This document shows, piece by piece, positions 24,894 to 37,689 of a stretch of 64,000 bases of DNA; within the stretch, counting starts at the first letter, position 1; each line of letters begins with the position of its first letter. This DNA comes from Argopecten irradians (Eukaryota; Mollusca; Bivalvia; Pectinida; Pectinidae): positions 6,873,620-6,937,619 of the forward strand of contig NC_091135.1 in the NCBI RefSeq assembly GCF_041381155.1, read 5' to 3'. A program made the position numbers and the translations under genes. Under the pieces are notes generated by a model, which was not told the origin of the DNA, searched no databases, and saw nothing but the letters and a program-made list of their open reading frames with translations.

Positions 24894-27307
24894 AGTGGAT
24901 ATTTGAAATGACAATGAATGTCCCTGTTATGGCGTAACATTAGAATCTTCCATAGACATTTTGTTTATTTCAAATAATTAATGATTTTAATAATGTATGT
25001 ACACATGTATCCTTCCTTCCTTTTTTACTTGTAAGGTGCTTTTTGTTGAGATTGGTTTTATACGTAACTTATCTTAGTCTTCTCTTCAAAAATTTATAGT
25101 GATATTGCAATAAACACACAAACAAAGACTATCGATAAATGTTGGCTATTGAGTATTCTCAGAAATAGTATGTCGCAAGAATAGCAGAGCCATTTTATTT
25201 ACTCTGCCAAGTATGCTATATGTATACACTGTTAAAAGGTCGCGTCACTCCGTAAATGAGGCAGATGTATACGCCTAAGCAGAATGTCATCCGATATTGG
25301 TAAATCTTAGGACTATGATCACTTGTATAGCTTTGCATTCTAATGTCGGTTTGCCTTGGCGACGACGTTCTATTCTAAAAACAAATTCTGCTGTATAGAA
25401 CTCAGACACAAGTCGAAAACCAAGCCCCGTTTCATGCCACATTGAGTCCCAGAGTATATTTGTCATTGAGTTGGCAGCCATTTGTTCAATTTACAATTTC
25501 CTTTGTGTAATTCCAACAAAGAATAGTTTATTTTATGTCTTTCTCTAATTTCTCCTGTAGAGGGTATACAGATTTGTCAGCACCGAATGTTTATTTCGCT
25601 TTATGTAGAAAACATGTATCGAACAAAAAAATAAGAACAATACGTAGTGACATTATCAGGCAGCATACACCCTAGGAACATGTCGTAAGAATGATATATC
25701 GGGATGTAATTTCTCTCGGGGAAAATCTTACGTCCATCAAATTGTCATGTTTCATTAATCTTCAGTGATGGATGTCTTACAATGTCTACCACAACTGTGA
25801 TGTTGGATGGTTTTGGCTGGGGGACTCCACCGGCGCTATACGACTGTTGACTCCCATAACGATAGTTATGTAGCGGGAGATATCTAAAACAATCACGGCG
25901 TTTGATTGCCTTGTCAATCCTCTTGTTTATGTATATCTTGTAAGCCTAGTTCATCTTGGTCTCTAATTTCGATTTTTCTTCATACACCATTCCGATGTGT
26001 TATTCCCGACTAAGACGTCGGCTACAGTACATTAAATCGCTGAACCCATTGTACTTTATCAATGATATTATTTTGTGCTCTGTAAGTATTTATAGGAATT
26101 TACTGATAACGTTTCCGAAGATGGTTGATGACTGCTGGCACGGAGCACTATTTCCTTTCTTAAACGGAGACTATTTTTTTTGTTCATTGGTGTTCATGAA
26201 GTAGAAGCTATTCTATTTATTGCTTTTCACGCGCCCCAGTGGATGTTGAATATGAATCCATAAACTGTTAAAGTACAGTAGGCTATATATAGCTCACTGT
26301 ACTTGTGTAGTTGCTTTGTCATAGATGTCTTTCATTATCATCCTTATATTTTTGATATCATCAGGCTCTTAACACTAATAATATGAAACGGCAAAACATT
26401 ACATGTTACCATTATATCACCTGCTGGTTAACCTACCCACACAAAAGGCACCATCCTTACATGCCCTTATCAAATATGGTATTATGCTCAATTCCAAAAA
26501 CCAACCAACTTCTGACCATGCTTGTGTTGTTTGCATCAGACATCAAGGAGAGCAAATAAATTGTTAACTAATTGACTATCGTTGTAATACACACTGAATC
26601 AATAACACGTTATAATATGTAGGGTTACTCTTGTGTGTTTGCGTGAGACTTTGACAAAGTACGTGTATTATTATTGTCATGCTTGGCACAAAAAAAATGC
26701 GCCTGGCATATCTGACAAGACAAAACCTATTCTCCCAAAATTGCATTGCTCACGTTTGGAGTGGTTGTGCGTATGTCACGTCTTTGATAATAAACTTATA
26801 CGAGTGACTTTTCTTATCGACGTTTAAGTTATATTCAAACGTCTATGCTGTATTGTTTTGGACCACGTAACAAGAATGATTGCAAAAGGAAACAAATGCG
26901 ACAGGTGGCTCTAGGGACTAGGTACCCTCATTAAAAACCGATTGAGTAAGATTCGAAATCAGAAAAACAACGTTGATGTTTTCAAAATGTAAAGCTCTAT
27001 CATCATCATCAAACACAATTATAATATCATTACATTCAAAGTGTATTTAACGCAGGTAAGAACAAAAAATATAAACCATCACAAAAAGACGATTAAACGG
27101 TTTATTGATAAGCCAATAAATGTTCTTCTTCATGTATTGCGCCACTTGAATCGATCTGTTCATTTAGCAATTAAAGTTAGTGACTGCATATCCTTTCGCA
27201 TTCTTAAGATATAAATAGCGTAAAATACCTGATGTAATAAACGGTTAGTTGGTTGTTTATTACAGCCATGTTTACAACTCGTAAGTATGGCTGTGGTATT
27301 ATTATTT

Positions 27308-27450
27308 CTGTTGTTGAACTCATGCTCTTTTATAGTCCCTTTTCCACTGAAACGTGCCGCTGAAGACACCCAACAAGCATACCCTATCCGATCCTTTTAT
27401 ACGGATAACTGGCGGGCGAGTCGTCCCAATCTCTTAATGCTGAACAGGAG
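27308..27450 (-). repeat. R540 middle-module fragment, reverse
   Basis: Seen in TGCCGCTGAAGACACCCAAC, AACTGGCGGGCGAGTCGTC and ATGCTGAACAGGAG. No 3' tail. Confidence 0.6.
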
Positions 27451-29159
27451 GATAAACAACAACTTGTATAAACTATGTTAAAAGTCAATATATTATAATC
27501 ATACCTGTCATTAATGCATATGAAGCAAATATGAATACATTCTTATTGAAGAAAGAATTCTAAATAAAATCTGTTCGATATAATTTTGATAGAAGTATTC
27601 ATTTTAATTTGCTCGACATTCTATTAAACTGTAATGCCATCTACAAGCGACCTTTCTTTCATTGTAGGTCTGAGGGCGATATGTCTACGTTACACTGTAT
27701 ATTGCTTTATATCTGTATTTTTGTCTTAACATGAAAGCAAGCTTTGATTAATCGTGCTGACGGTACCTTTAGCGTAGTCAAGTCGCTAACATAATTAACG
27801 TAAAATGTTTAGATCAGAAGATGTTTCTTTCAGATGATTAAATTGTAAGGAGATTTTTTTATTTCTTAAGGAAATGCGTGCAATATATCAAATTATGAAA
27901 CTGCAAGGTATGTATTTGACATTGAGTTACTTTTCACCGAGTTATGAGATTTTGAATGATGCATTGCGTGATGTTATTTTCTTATGAATTTAACAAGTCA
28001 TCTGGATCGACATTTGAGACAACATTGAAAACAAAAATTCGGAAACTGTCTAGGGAGGGCATTTCATTTTCTGTACATAATCCCACATTCGTGTCTTGTC
28101 GTTTGCTGTCGTCAGAACTTGCACAATATGTCAGTACGTTATCTTGAAGTGTCAGTTTCAGAAGTATTGTAAATCTGAAAATTATTTTACACTTCCAAGA
28201 GGCGAAAACTAACATAAATATACCAGACATTTCAAACACTATTGCCGCACGACTGATAAGATGGAGATCGTCCAAAAAATTACAAAACTTACAATTGATA
28301 TTGAACAGACCAAAGTAGCAGAATTATTTATGAGGATCGTTTTCTAAAGCTACTATGCGTTGCAGCGCCCTCATCTGCCCTATGCACGTGTAGCTCGTTT
28401 TCCATCAGCCTTTACATCGGAGGGAACTACGTAGGCTAACCCTCACCGGTAGAGAAGAGAATTTTATTTCTAGAACTACTCACATTGCCTTACATTAGAA
28501 CATTTACCTTTTACTATGCATAATCTTGTCTGCAAAATTACCTTTTTTTATTCATAGAGGCTCCCATGGTTGTATTTGGTATTTGGATACCTTCACGATT
28601 GAACCTTTTAATTAAAATTGTTCTTGCTACATTGGAAAACAGTAGCGGGTAAATTTAGCGGGGCTTTATTTTCGTTATGTTCGCGATTTTTATGAATTTA
28701 ACTTCTGTTATTCAAAAGTGATAATATTGAACACAGAGGGATATATCCACTATACAGTATGTCAATTTGTTTGGTTTTATTTTTCCGTAAGGAATGCGGA
28801 CAATAGTTGTATGAATTAACTTAAATGAATGACGTTAATCGCAGAGACTTTATACAGAATCTGTGTATGCATGTACTTTTGGGTAAGTCCATTCCCTGAA
28901 AAAATTAAGAATCAACTTTAAACAGAACGTAAAATAGGATTTGGCCGTGATACATGTAGAGCAGTCAGGTTTACAAGGGAAAAACATCAGCTTGATATAA
29001 TTCCAATCTGATTAAAATACTGATCCACTTTATCGCATTTTGTTAAAATAAGGATTTTTAATCAGATTGACGCAATCTAGGATAGACAATGACGCATGCT
29101 TCGATTTAAAATGTTAGCATTATATTTTAGCCTTAATGGGCTCTTGTTTGTTAAACTTT

Positions 29160-29283
29160 TTTGTTTTATTAAATTTACGTAATATCACAGGCGCTAGGTC
29201 ATGTATGCGGTCTGTTGCCTGTATGAAGTGCATGGTGCGTGTTTGGGGAATCTGCGGTATAGTGGTGCTGTGTCTTCATAAAG
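29160..29283 (-). repeat. R540 3'-module fragment, reverse
   Basis: TGTATGCGGTCTGTTGCCTG, AGTGCATGGTGCGTGTTTGG and CTGCGGTATAGTGGTGCTG follow the reverse 3' module. The TTTG tail is degraded. Confidence 0.6.
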
Positions 29284-29910
29284 CCAATACATTTAGTTTT
29301 CTAACCATAATTTATTTCTATATATTGGAAATTTGAGGGATTGATGTTCAATGAAAAATGAAAAAGTGTTACACACCAGACTTCTTTTATACATCTACAA
29401 ATGAAAATCTGCTATCAACTGCAGATTCCTTGGCTTGATGCTGTAAAAATACATAATTAGTAATTTATATGTTCATTTATGCATCATTACCACTTTTTTT
29501 GTTTTTTTTTGTTTTTTTTTTGTAATGTCCCTTTTACATTTTGTCTTTGAAATACTTGAATAGAAAGTAAAATAAGTTAAAGATGGAAAACTAAATTAAC
29601 TTAATACAGTAAAGGAACTTCAAGTTATTATCAAAGTCAATTTGAAATTAGAATTAAAAAAATCAGTCATCCATAGCATAACATGTGCAATGTTATTACT
29701 TTTATCTTGAAAATTACTTCAGAGACAATGCATAATAATCTCCTGGAGACAGATAAATATAATAGGGACCTTCACATGTCATTCATACAACATTTCAACA
29801 TAAATTTAAATGGTTAGACTGTTAATAATTATTTTGAACTCAAATTACCATTGAAACAATGATTTTGGTAGCTGATGGTTCCAACACAAGTCAAGTACAC
29901 TATACATGTA

Positions 29911-29992
29911 CCAGTAACATTATTGGTACAAACTTATTTCACAATAAGCCTCAGAAACATTACTGGTACAAACTTATTTCACAATAAGCCTG
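29911..29992 (+). repeat. 40-bp tandem duplication
   Basis: GGTACAAACTTATTTCACAA followed by TAAGCCT occurs at 29925 and 29965 without mismatch, so the duplication is recent. Confidence 0.85.
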
Positions 29993-30794
29993 CACTAAAA
30001 ATAAGATATCTCCTGATAGTCTATGTTGGGCGTTTCCGTGATAGAATATCTGCCAAAATCTCTGTCAACTGACCTTATCTCTTTATACATAGTCCAAAGA
30101 ATTTTGAATATTTATCTACTAAATCAAGTGTTGTATGAATCGGTCAGCCCCAAGGACATCAGATAGACTGAACTCTTCGAACAATACATAAAACTACACA
30201 GATATATGCAAAAAACTTTCAAATAACTAATGCTTTGTAATGTTTGTTGTTGGAGCCGATATCGCGTTTTGACAATAGTATAAAGAATGAATACTAAGTA
30301 TTATATAAACAATAATACACCAAAGCTTTTATTCTCAAGTTAAGTTATATATCAAACTCCTGAGATAAAACAACTGAAGTTTAAAATATACATTTTTAAT
30401 TCACAAATCTTTCTGAAAATCAATTAACAATGGGAAAAATAGGTTCCTCTCGAATAAAAAATATAAAATGTCTACTTGCACCGGATATATAGTGGTTTTT
30501 AGATAATTTTACACATACAGGTCAGAATAACCTATAGTCATCAAGTCCGTTCGTTGTCCTGCACCGTCAATAACCTGTTTATTCAAACGACTTCTCATCA
30601 CTTTTCATAACTGAAAGAACTACTGTAATTAGACCTGTAACATGCATGAATAAAAGACTACAATTTACACTAAATAGATGTCCCAGATCTTCATTCAAAG
30701 TCACAATGGTCAAAAAGGCTAAAAAAATTAACGGCGTCTTGTCAATAAATTTGAGTTCTAGAGACATGATATTGGGTCTGTAACATACAGGGAT

Positions 30795-31078
30795 GAGAGA
30801 TGATCAAGTTTGCCCTGCAAGTAGGACGTTAGAATTGTACCTGCTGCCCCTGTTGCATGACTGTAAAAGGCGACTAAATTAAGGATCCCAATTTTCTATT
30901 ATTCTTAAATAGCTTTGTTCTTCCTAACGTCTCCCTTGGCACCCCTCTCTTTTGGCCTTTTGTTGAACGCTCGCCCCTGTGAGGTAAACTCTAGGTTCTG
31001 CCCCCTTGCCGTGACACACCAAAGTCTAAAAAAGTGGTAGTTTCTGCTCCTACTTAGCGCTCATCATTAAAAGATGAG
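30795..31078 (+). repeat. R540 5' module, forward
   Basis: Runs from CAAGTTTGCCCTGCAAGTAG through GGCGACTAAATT and GTCTAAAAAAGTGGTAG to TTAGCGCTCATC and stops. The rest of the unit may be the copy 450 bases on, split by an insertion. Confidence 0.75.
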
Positions 31079-31178
31079 CTTTTAATATGTTATTCAGCAC
31101 CAAAAATTACCAACTTTTTGAAAATAACAGTGCTTTCAATCCATAGGTTTTAATTTTACATATACAAATAAGAGCTGA

Positions 31179-31212
31179 AAATGATTTTTGGCAGTACTGC
31201 CAAAAATCATTT
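31179..31212. repeat. Perfect 34-bp palindrome
   Basis: AAATGATTTTTGGCAGT meets its exact reverse complement with no spacer, centred between 31195 and 31196. It lies between two R540 pieces that could be halves of one copy. Confidence 0.9.
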
Positions 31213-31528
31213 ATTTACATCAATAGTGAAGTGAAATGAGTACATACGGTGAGACCATGAAGCCAAATTGTGGTCTACAATTTCATTACACATTTTTACA
31301 ATGTTTTTAGTAATTGTAAAGTGACTTCTGCAGGTATGTTTTCATTTAAACAAGGCATAAAACAACAATTTTACAGTACAAAATTTCTGTGTTATAACTA
31401 ACGTTTATAAGTCATCTGAAGCCATTTGAATGATTTTTACAGCTTTATTCACCAAACCCAATGGTTTTTAATAAATTAATGATGAAAAAATAGCATGTCA
31501 AAATTATCGCCCAGTTACGGCACATATA

Positions 31529-31796
31529 ACTTTAAGTGAGTGGGACGACTGGTTCGCCCGTTGTCAGTATAATATGATAAGGTGGTGTGTGCTGCTTGAT
31601 GTCTTCGGCAGCATGTTTCAGTGATATAGCACTATAAAAAGGGCAAAAGCCACTATATAAAAAGACGCAACACGAACATATTAGTCTTCCAAACCACACA
31701 ACTCGCCCCTGACACACGCTACACACCACATACATTGAAGACAGACCTTACACGATCCTGGCTGTTAATTGGACATTAATTAATCAAACTAACAAA
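31529..31796 (+). repeat. R540 middle and 3' modules, forward
   Basis: Starts GAGTGGGACGACTGGTTCGC and ends CTGTTAATTGGACATTAATT with AATCAAACTAAC. It resumes close to where the 5' module at 30795-31078 stops, so the two may be one copy interrupted by about 450 bases. Confidence 0.8.
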
Positions 31797-31929
31797 GACT
31801 ACCACGTTAATGTAAAAGACATTCTGTTTAATCTTCATTCAATTTCACAGGGGTTAAATAGGCCACAATCCTTAAAATCCTTATACTTCAGTAACATGAT
31901 ATATGGTATATTGATAGTTGCAGTTTCTA

Positions 31930-32165
31930 TTCCTGCTTAACAAACAACTTAAAGGGAGTAGGACTGATTTGCCAATTGTCAATATAATCGTGGCAGGATT
32001 TTGTATGTTGGTGAGATAGCGCTATCAAAAATGTAAAAAGCTACACTAATACAAAGAGCCACAATACGATATTACAGGGTACCAATAGATGCATTGCGAT
32101 ATACAGGAACGCAACATACCGCATTCAGAGCAGGCCTTCCTTAAATGACGATGGCTGCTGGAGCT
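31930..32165 (+). repeat. R540 middle and 3' modules, forward, diverged
   Basis: GGGAGTAGGACTGATTTGCC, GAGATAGCGCTATCAAAAA and AATGACGATGGCTGCTG mark an older copy in the same orientation as its neighbours. Confidence 0.6.
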
Positions 32166-32194
32166 GAAGGACTTTAATTATAACCAAAGAACAA

Positions 32195-32385
32195 ACTGTA
32201 CTCTGGCCAGTGCACACCATATTCTATAAACGAGGTAGTGTCTGCTCCCGCTCAGCACTCAGCAGCACGGATGTTAGACGAGTTTTTAGCCCATTGTCAG
32301 TATAATGTGACTGAATGGAGTGTGCTGTCCGGTGTCTCTGATAGTATGCTTCAGTGAAATAGCATTGTAATAGGGGCGACTTTCA
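32195..32385 (+). repeat. R540 junction fragment (end of 5' module and middle module)
   Basis: CTGGCCAGTGCACACC, TCTGCTCCCGCTCAGC, CATTGTCAGTATAATGTGAC and TGCTTCAGTGAAATAGCATT appear in forward order. No 3' tail. Confidence 0.6.
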
Positions 32386-34852
32386 ACCCGGCCATGGGAG
32401 GAACCTAGAGATTTTCAAGTTACGATTACAGGTATGCCGTAACCAGTCTAAGTTCTGACTAGATACATGTACTAACAAACATAAAATCAACCATCCCTCA
32501 TAAAAAAGGAAATATAAATGATCAAGACAATTATAAGTGATAACGTCAAAACTTCATATCGACTGCTTAATGAATAAACAGATGAAAAAGAAAAAAAATG
32601 ATACTACAAAACACTCGACATGCCATGTAGATCCATAAAGTATTGCTGGTAAAGTCCTTTATCTTGTAATCATGTTCCAGCTACAAACAAATAAATCATG
32701 TGCTAGCTATCAACAAACCTCATGTTTTACTTTTATTTTACGTTTTACTTATATTTCACCTAGTACTCCTTATTAAGATCTTCATTTTGTGCCCGATGTT
32801 TGGCAATACACTGTAAGTATAATTTGCACAGGAAGAATGAAATCCTTCAACTGATGTGTTGTGTTTTCCCAAATGTACGCTCATCCCTCAAGTGATTCTG
32901 TGCCAACAAAATATCCGGAGAGTATGGCTTCATTTGTACAAGGAAGGTAGGGTAATCTGGCGTGATAAGGATTCGTCAATTCCATAGCAGGGTTAATTGT
33001 ATGTCTACGCCTACGGTCATAAAATTAAAACCAGTAAAAAAAGTGCTAAGTTTAAAATGTTTCAGGGAAACCAATGATCGAATCACTGACCACAGTTATT
33101 TTTTTCAGCGATTGAGACATTTAACCAAATTTGATACCGTTTATGAGTACCATTTGACCATTAAATAACTCGAAAGGTTTGTATTATCTTATTTTTCAGA
33201 GTTGAGTGAGTTGAGCAATTAGCAGAAAGGACATTTCTTCAGTAATATGTTAATATAAAAAAAAACTTCATTTACAATGTTAAAATCCATAGAGTTTTTA
33301 AATATCACATTAGCACACTTCATGATGTAACAACCATTATTTAAATCAAATATGATATAACGGCTTTCTTGTGTGTTATGAGATTCTCAAAAAATCATTA
33401 TATTACTTTGTATTGGTTTTTATCCGCGGGAGAATAATTAGTTTTATCTGAGGTTAAAGATTGTAATAATCACTGTTAGAAATAGACATTGCGCGAACAA
33501 TCCCAAGAATTACTATGAAAGAGAAAATGGAAAAATATCATCTCTCGAACTTACACACATCTTAGAAATATGCTAGGGGCGATAACTCCCGCATGCATTG
33601 GTCATTCTCATTTTTGGTGGAGACATATTATACTATGGTGTTACAAGCGAGCTATATAACGTGTTCTCAACCATAATTATAAGTATAATGCTTTAGTTTA
33701 ATTCTTCGGAAATATGTGTGTTACTTTAACTCTGGTATTTTCTATTACAAAACTGTATGAAGGCTAGGAAGCGTATACATATATACAAAACCTTGGTAAC
33801 AAGGTATATTCTGCATGCATGAATAAAATTTAAGAAAATACACGCAACACACCGCTTACACGGGAGGCCTTCCTTACATAGCTCTGGCTGTTAATAGGAC
33901 TTCAAAGAATTTAACAAACAAAATCCCGTTTTGCTGAAGACTTATAGCTTATATATGTACTGGCCGACGATAAATTATTGTGAAAGAATGGAGATTTTTT
34001 TTCGATTTTTCTTCTAAACATCTCGGTCCCAGATTAGGGGTTTTAAGTATATCAATAATTTTACCATACAAGACCTTAATTTCGAACATTTCAATCGATT
34101 GATATTCTAATGTTAAATAAAAATACTACGTCAGTGATCGCACCAACTTACTAGAACTATAATCTGACTTTTATTGACATTCAAGTTTTGTCTATAAAAT
34201 ATTTGGAAATTGAAATTCTCGTGAATTGAAAACAATATGTAAATGCACTACAATAAATTCATTGGAATATCAATATGAAGATAACAACACACTTGAAACT
34301 TCAAACATTTGTTTACGTCTTACGTTTTCGTCACACATGGTCCTATACACACCTGTCAATAACCGACCAGCTGTGTTCATGATCATATACATACACGAAA
34401 AAGGAGACGTGTGTTATGTGGTTGCACATATAATGCAGTCTATACAGGTATGTTATCCGTTACGTACATTTAAATATTTTTATGGTTTGTAGCCTGTAGT
34501 AATACTATATCTTGAAGGAAGGAAATGACGATTCACGCGTTACAGATACACACAAAAGTTGAACAATCCTGTTCAGATGTACGATTTTTATTCCCATTCA
34601 CGGATGAACGAAGTAAATGGATATAGCAGCATTTTCTTAACTATACAGCTGGGATATTTACATGTTTAACATAAAGTTCACAGCATAGTTGAGCACGTAT
34701 AAAGTGTCCTAAAAATATAACAACGCTTGATGTTGTTTTTACAGTCTTTGTACCTGTTCATGCACCCAGTTACATATGTCAATGGGGCTTACGTGGAGTG
34801 CAAATCTACACACTGAAATAAGGATTTGCTGCGGAATGACAAGGAAGGAATC
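32386..34852. other. Upstream region of the acid phosphatase gene
   Basis: Must hold the promoter and 5' UTR, but no convincing TATA, initiator or leader exon stands out from the AT-rich background. An R540 3' fragment at 33840 lies about 1 kb upstream of the ATG. Confidence 0.4.
33840..33922 (+). repeat. R540 3'-end fragment just upstream of the acid phosphatase gene
   Basis: GCAACACACCGCTTACACGG, CTTCCTTACATAGCTCTGGC, GTTAATAGGACTTCAAAG and an AACAAACAAA tail. Short 5'-truncated insertion. Confidence 0.7.
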
Positions 34853-37658
34853 ATGGAGGATATTCGAGTAGCTGCATTATTTTGCCTTGGCCTTATCAGC
34901 ATGTTTGTAACATGCGTGGCGACAGATGACCAAAATCGTTTGTTGTTAGTTCAAGCGGTAAGGAAATAAATGTATATTACTTTTTCATGTTTCCCTTATA
35001 GGTAATGTTATGATCAATATCAGGACATTACTGTAAATTATCTTTACTTTCGAATGAATAATGATTGGCGTTATTGATAAAAGCATATATTGAATACTGT
35101 TTTACAGTGTATGTCGAATAGGTATAGGTGTACTGCTGATCACGCAAACATTGTTGAGAGTCCAGGCATATCTACTGGTAGATTATGAAAAACAAATCTT
35201 TGCCAGTCTGAAGTTCTTACGTTGACATGTATAAAAACATGTAGATATTCTAACAAAATATTGTCAATATAACTGAAAAAACTTCTAGTTCTTGTATGTG
35301 TACATGTAAGTTTCGCTTCAATGGACGAAACCAAAAACTAGCTTATCAACCGCACATATAATACATGTATTGCGTAACTCAATTACGACACTGAAGTTTG
35401 ATATCCTATAGAAAACCAATGAATCGTTACATGACTACATGTACCCGTGTGAAAGGTGTTCAGGTAAATGCCCGTGGCTATGACCTGGCAGCCGTCGTTA
35501 TGACAACACACACTAACTAGTGTTATCTGGCGGTGTGTATTTTACACATTACTGTAGCTGGCCTTGGACTTTCTCGGCACGTGACGACAACAAATTGTCC
35601 GGATTATTGCGGGAATTTATTAACGTTCATAATTACATTCTGTTCCCAAAACGGAGTTCCGGATTCGGAATCCGAATTTCCGGACAAATGAGTATAAATA
35701 ACGTTACGGAAATCCGTTCCCTGACATTTCCGTCCGGATTATGAGTTTTCCGGACTATCGGCGTCCGGATTATCGCGGGTCCACTGTATAATCATTCTTT
35801 GGATTTTGGGTCCATAGTTGGTTTTTTGTTTGTTTCTTTCTTAGCATGTATTTTTGTTATTATAAGCCCTGTGTTCCATGGACTGGACCCAGGTATCCGA
35901 CCAGGAAAGTATGTGACATCGGTATATCGCTGTACTCGGCAGCGGCATGCTTCATTGATATAGCACTATAAAGAGGGCAAAAGTTCCACTATAAAAGAAG
36001 ACACAACATGAATATACCGCAGTCTCCCAAAACACACACCTCGCACAACATACACACAACACACCTCAAACATGGGAGGCCGTCCTTACATGACCCTGGC
36101 TGTTAATAAGACGTTAAAATAATCAAACAAACAAAAATCACATAAATTAAACGTATACGAAGGAAATCATAAAAATACATGCCACACACACACACACACA
36201 CACACACGATAGGATATTAGAATTGTACCTGCTGCCCCTATTGCATGATCGTAAAAGGCGACTAAATTTAGGATCTTTTCTTTTCTCTTCTTCCTAACTG
36301 ACTTTATGTTTCCTAATGCCTCCCTTGGCACCGCCTCACTTTTGGCCTTGAGTTGAGCGTTCGCCCCTGTGAGGAAGGCTTTGGGTTCTGTCCCCTGGCC
36401 GAGACACACCAAAGTCTATTAAAATGGTAGTTTCTGCTCCTGCTTAGCGCTCAGCATACAGGGAGGGGGACGACTGGTTCGCCCGTTGTCAGTATAATGT
36501 GACCGGGTGGGGTGTGTTGCTTGGTGTCTTCGGCGGCATGCTTCAGTGATATAGCACTATAAAAAGGGCAACAGTTCCACTATACAAGAAGACACAACAT
36601 GAATATACCGCAGTCTCCCAAAACACACACCTCGCACAACATACACACAAAACACCTCAAATATGGGAGGCCGTCCTTACATGACCATAGCTGTTAATAG
36701 GACGTTAATTAATCAAACAAACAAACATGTACCCTCATTTATTTTCCCACACATAAATCCATTTTCTGACTCTCGCTGGATATTTGAATCTAAGGTTTAA
36801 AAGTGATTTTATGTAAATTTCTGCCACATATACATATGTCTTTTGTTTGTTTGTTTGATTAATTAACTTCCTATTAACAGCTATGGTCATGTAAGGACGG
36901 CCTCCCATGTATGCGGTGTGTTGTGTGTATGTTGTGCGAGGTGCGTGTTTTGGGAGACTGCGATACACATATGTTGTGAAAATGATAAAACAAATATTGA
37001 AAAAAATCCCACGGTACCGTTTACGGTTTTTAACCATACCATTAACATTTCTAATCGTATAGCTATACTTTTTGTATAACATTGTTCACGGTTCACGTAC
37101 ATAATATAAAACCGTCATCAAATGACATTGGCTATAAATAGGACGTACAGAAAGATGCAATTATAATAAACCGAACCAAACAGTACACAAAAGCTTCAAA
37201 CAACCTCTTGCGAGCGACCTTCATCAGAAAAAATACCTATAAGACAAGACCATGCATTAAAAAAGGTAAATACCGATTATAATAGCTAATTAAGTATGTT
37301 TAGACAATGTGTTTTCATCCACTAGTGCGGGTTTTTTTTTTTGGTTCCTGGAAAAATCACAAATCGAAATAAGAGCGCTCTTGAAGCCTTGTTAATTTAA
37401 AATCTGCGTCAATATTACGAATACGAGATAAACCATGAAGGTTTTTCAAAATAATAAAGACTTCCATCTTCATTTTACAGATATTCCGTCATGGAGATAG
37501 AAGTCCACAAAAGACATACCCAAATGATAGGTATCGCAGCTACTGGAAACAGGGATGGGGACAACTGACGCAGGTAAGGCTTCATATACGAGTATAATCT
37601 TCTAATGAGGAATTGAAACGGCTTGATACTTTAGTATAACCACAGGTTTACAACGCGC

Positions 37659-37689
<31 letters not shown>

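Larger units (their letters stand above)
23233..30794. other. Intergenic with R540 fragments
   Basis: Besides three reverse R540 pieces, a C/A homopolymer, a T/G-rich run near 29499-29525 and a 40-bp duplication, no exon or RNA gene was found. Confidence 0.5.

Noticed and set aside
36735..37102. 115- and 71-codon minus-strand frames
   Set aside because: They read through the reverse R540 copy at 36840 and its flank.
37010..37110. ACGGTACCGTTTACGG stretch as an end of a hAT element like that at 21.9 kb
   Set aside because: Only loose word similarity; no terminal repeat or target duplication.
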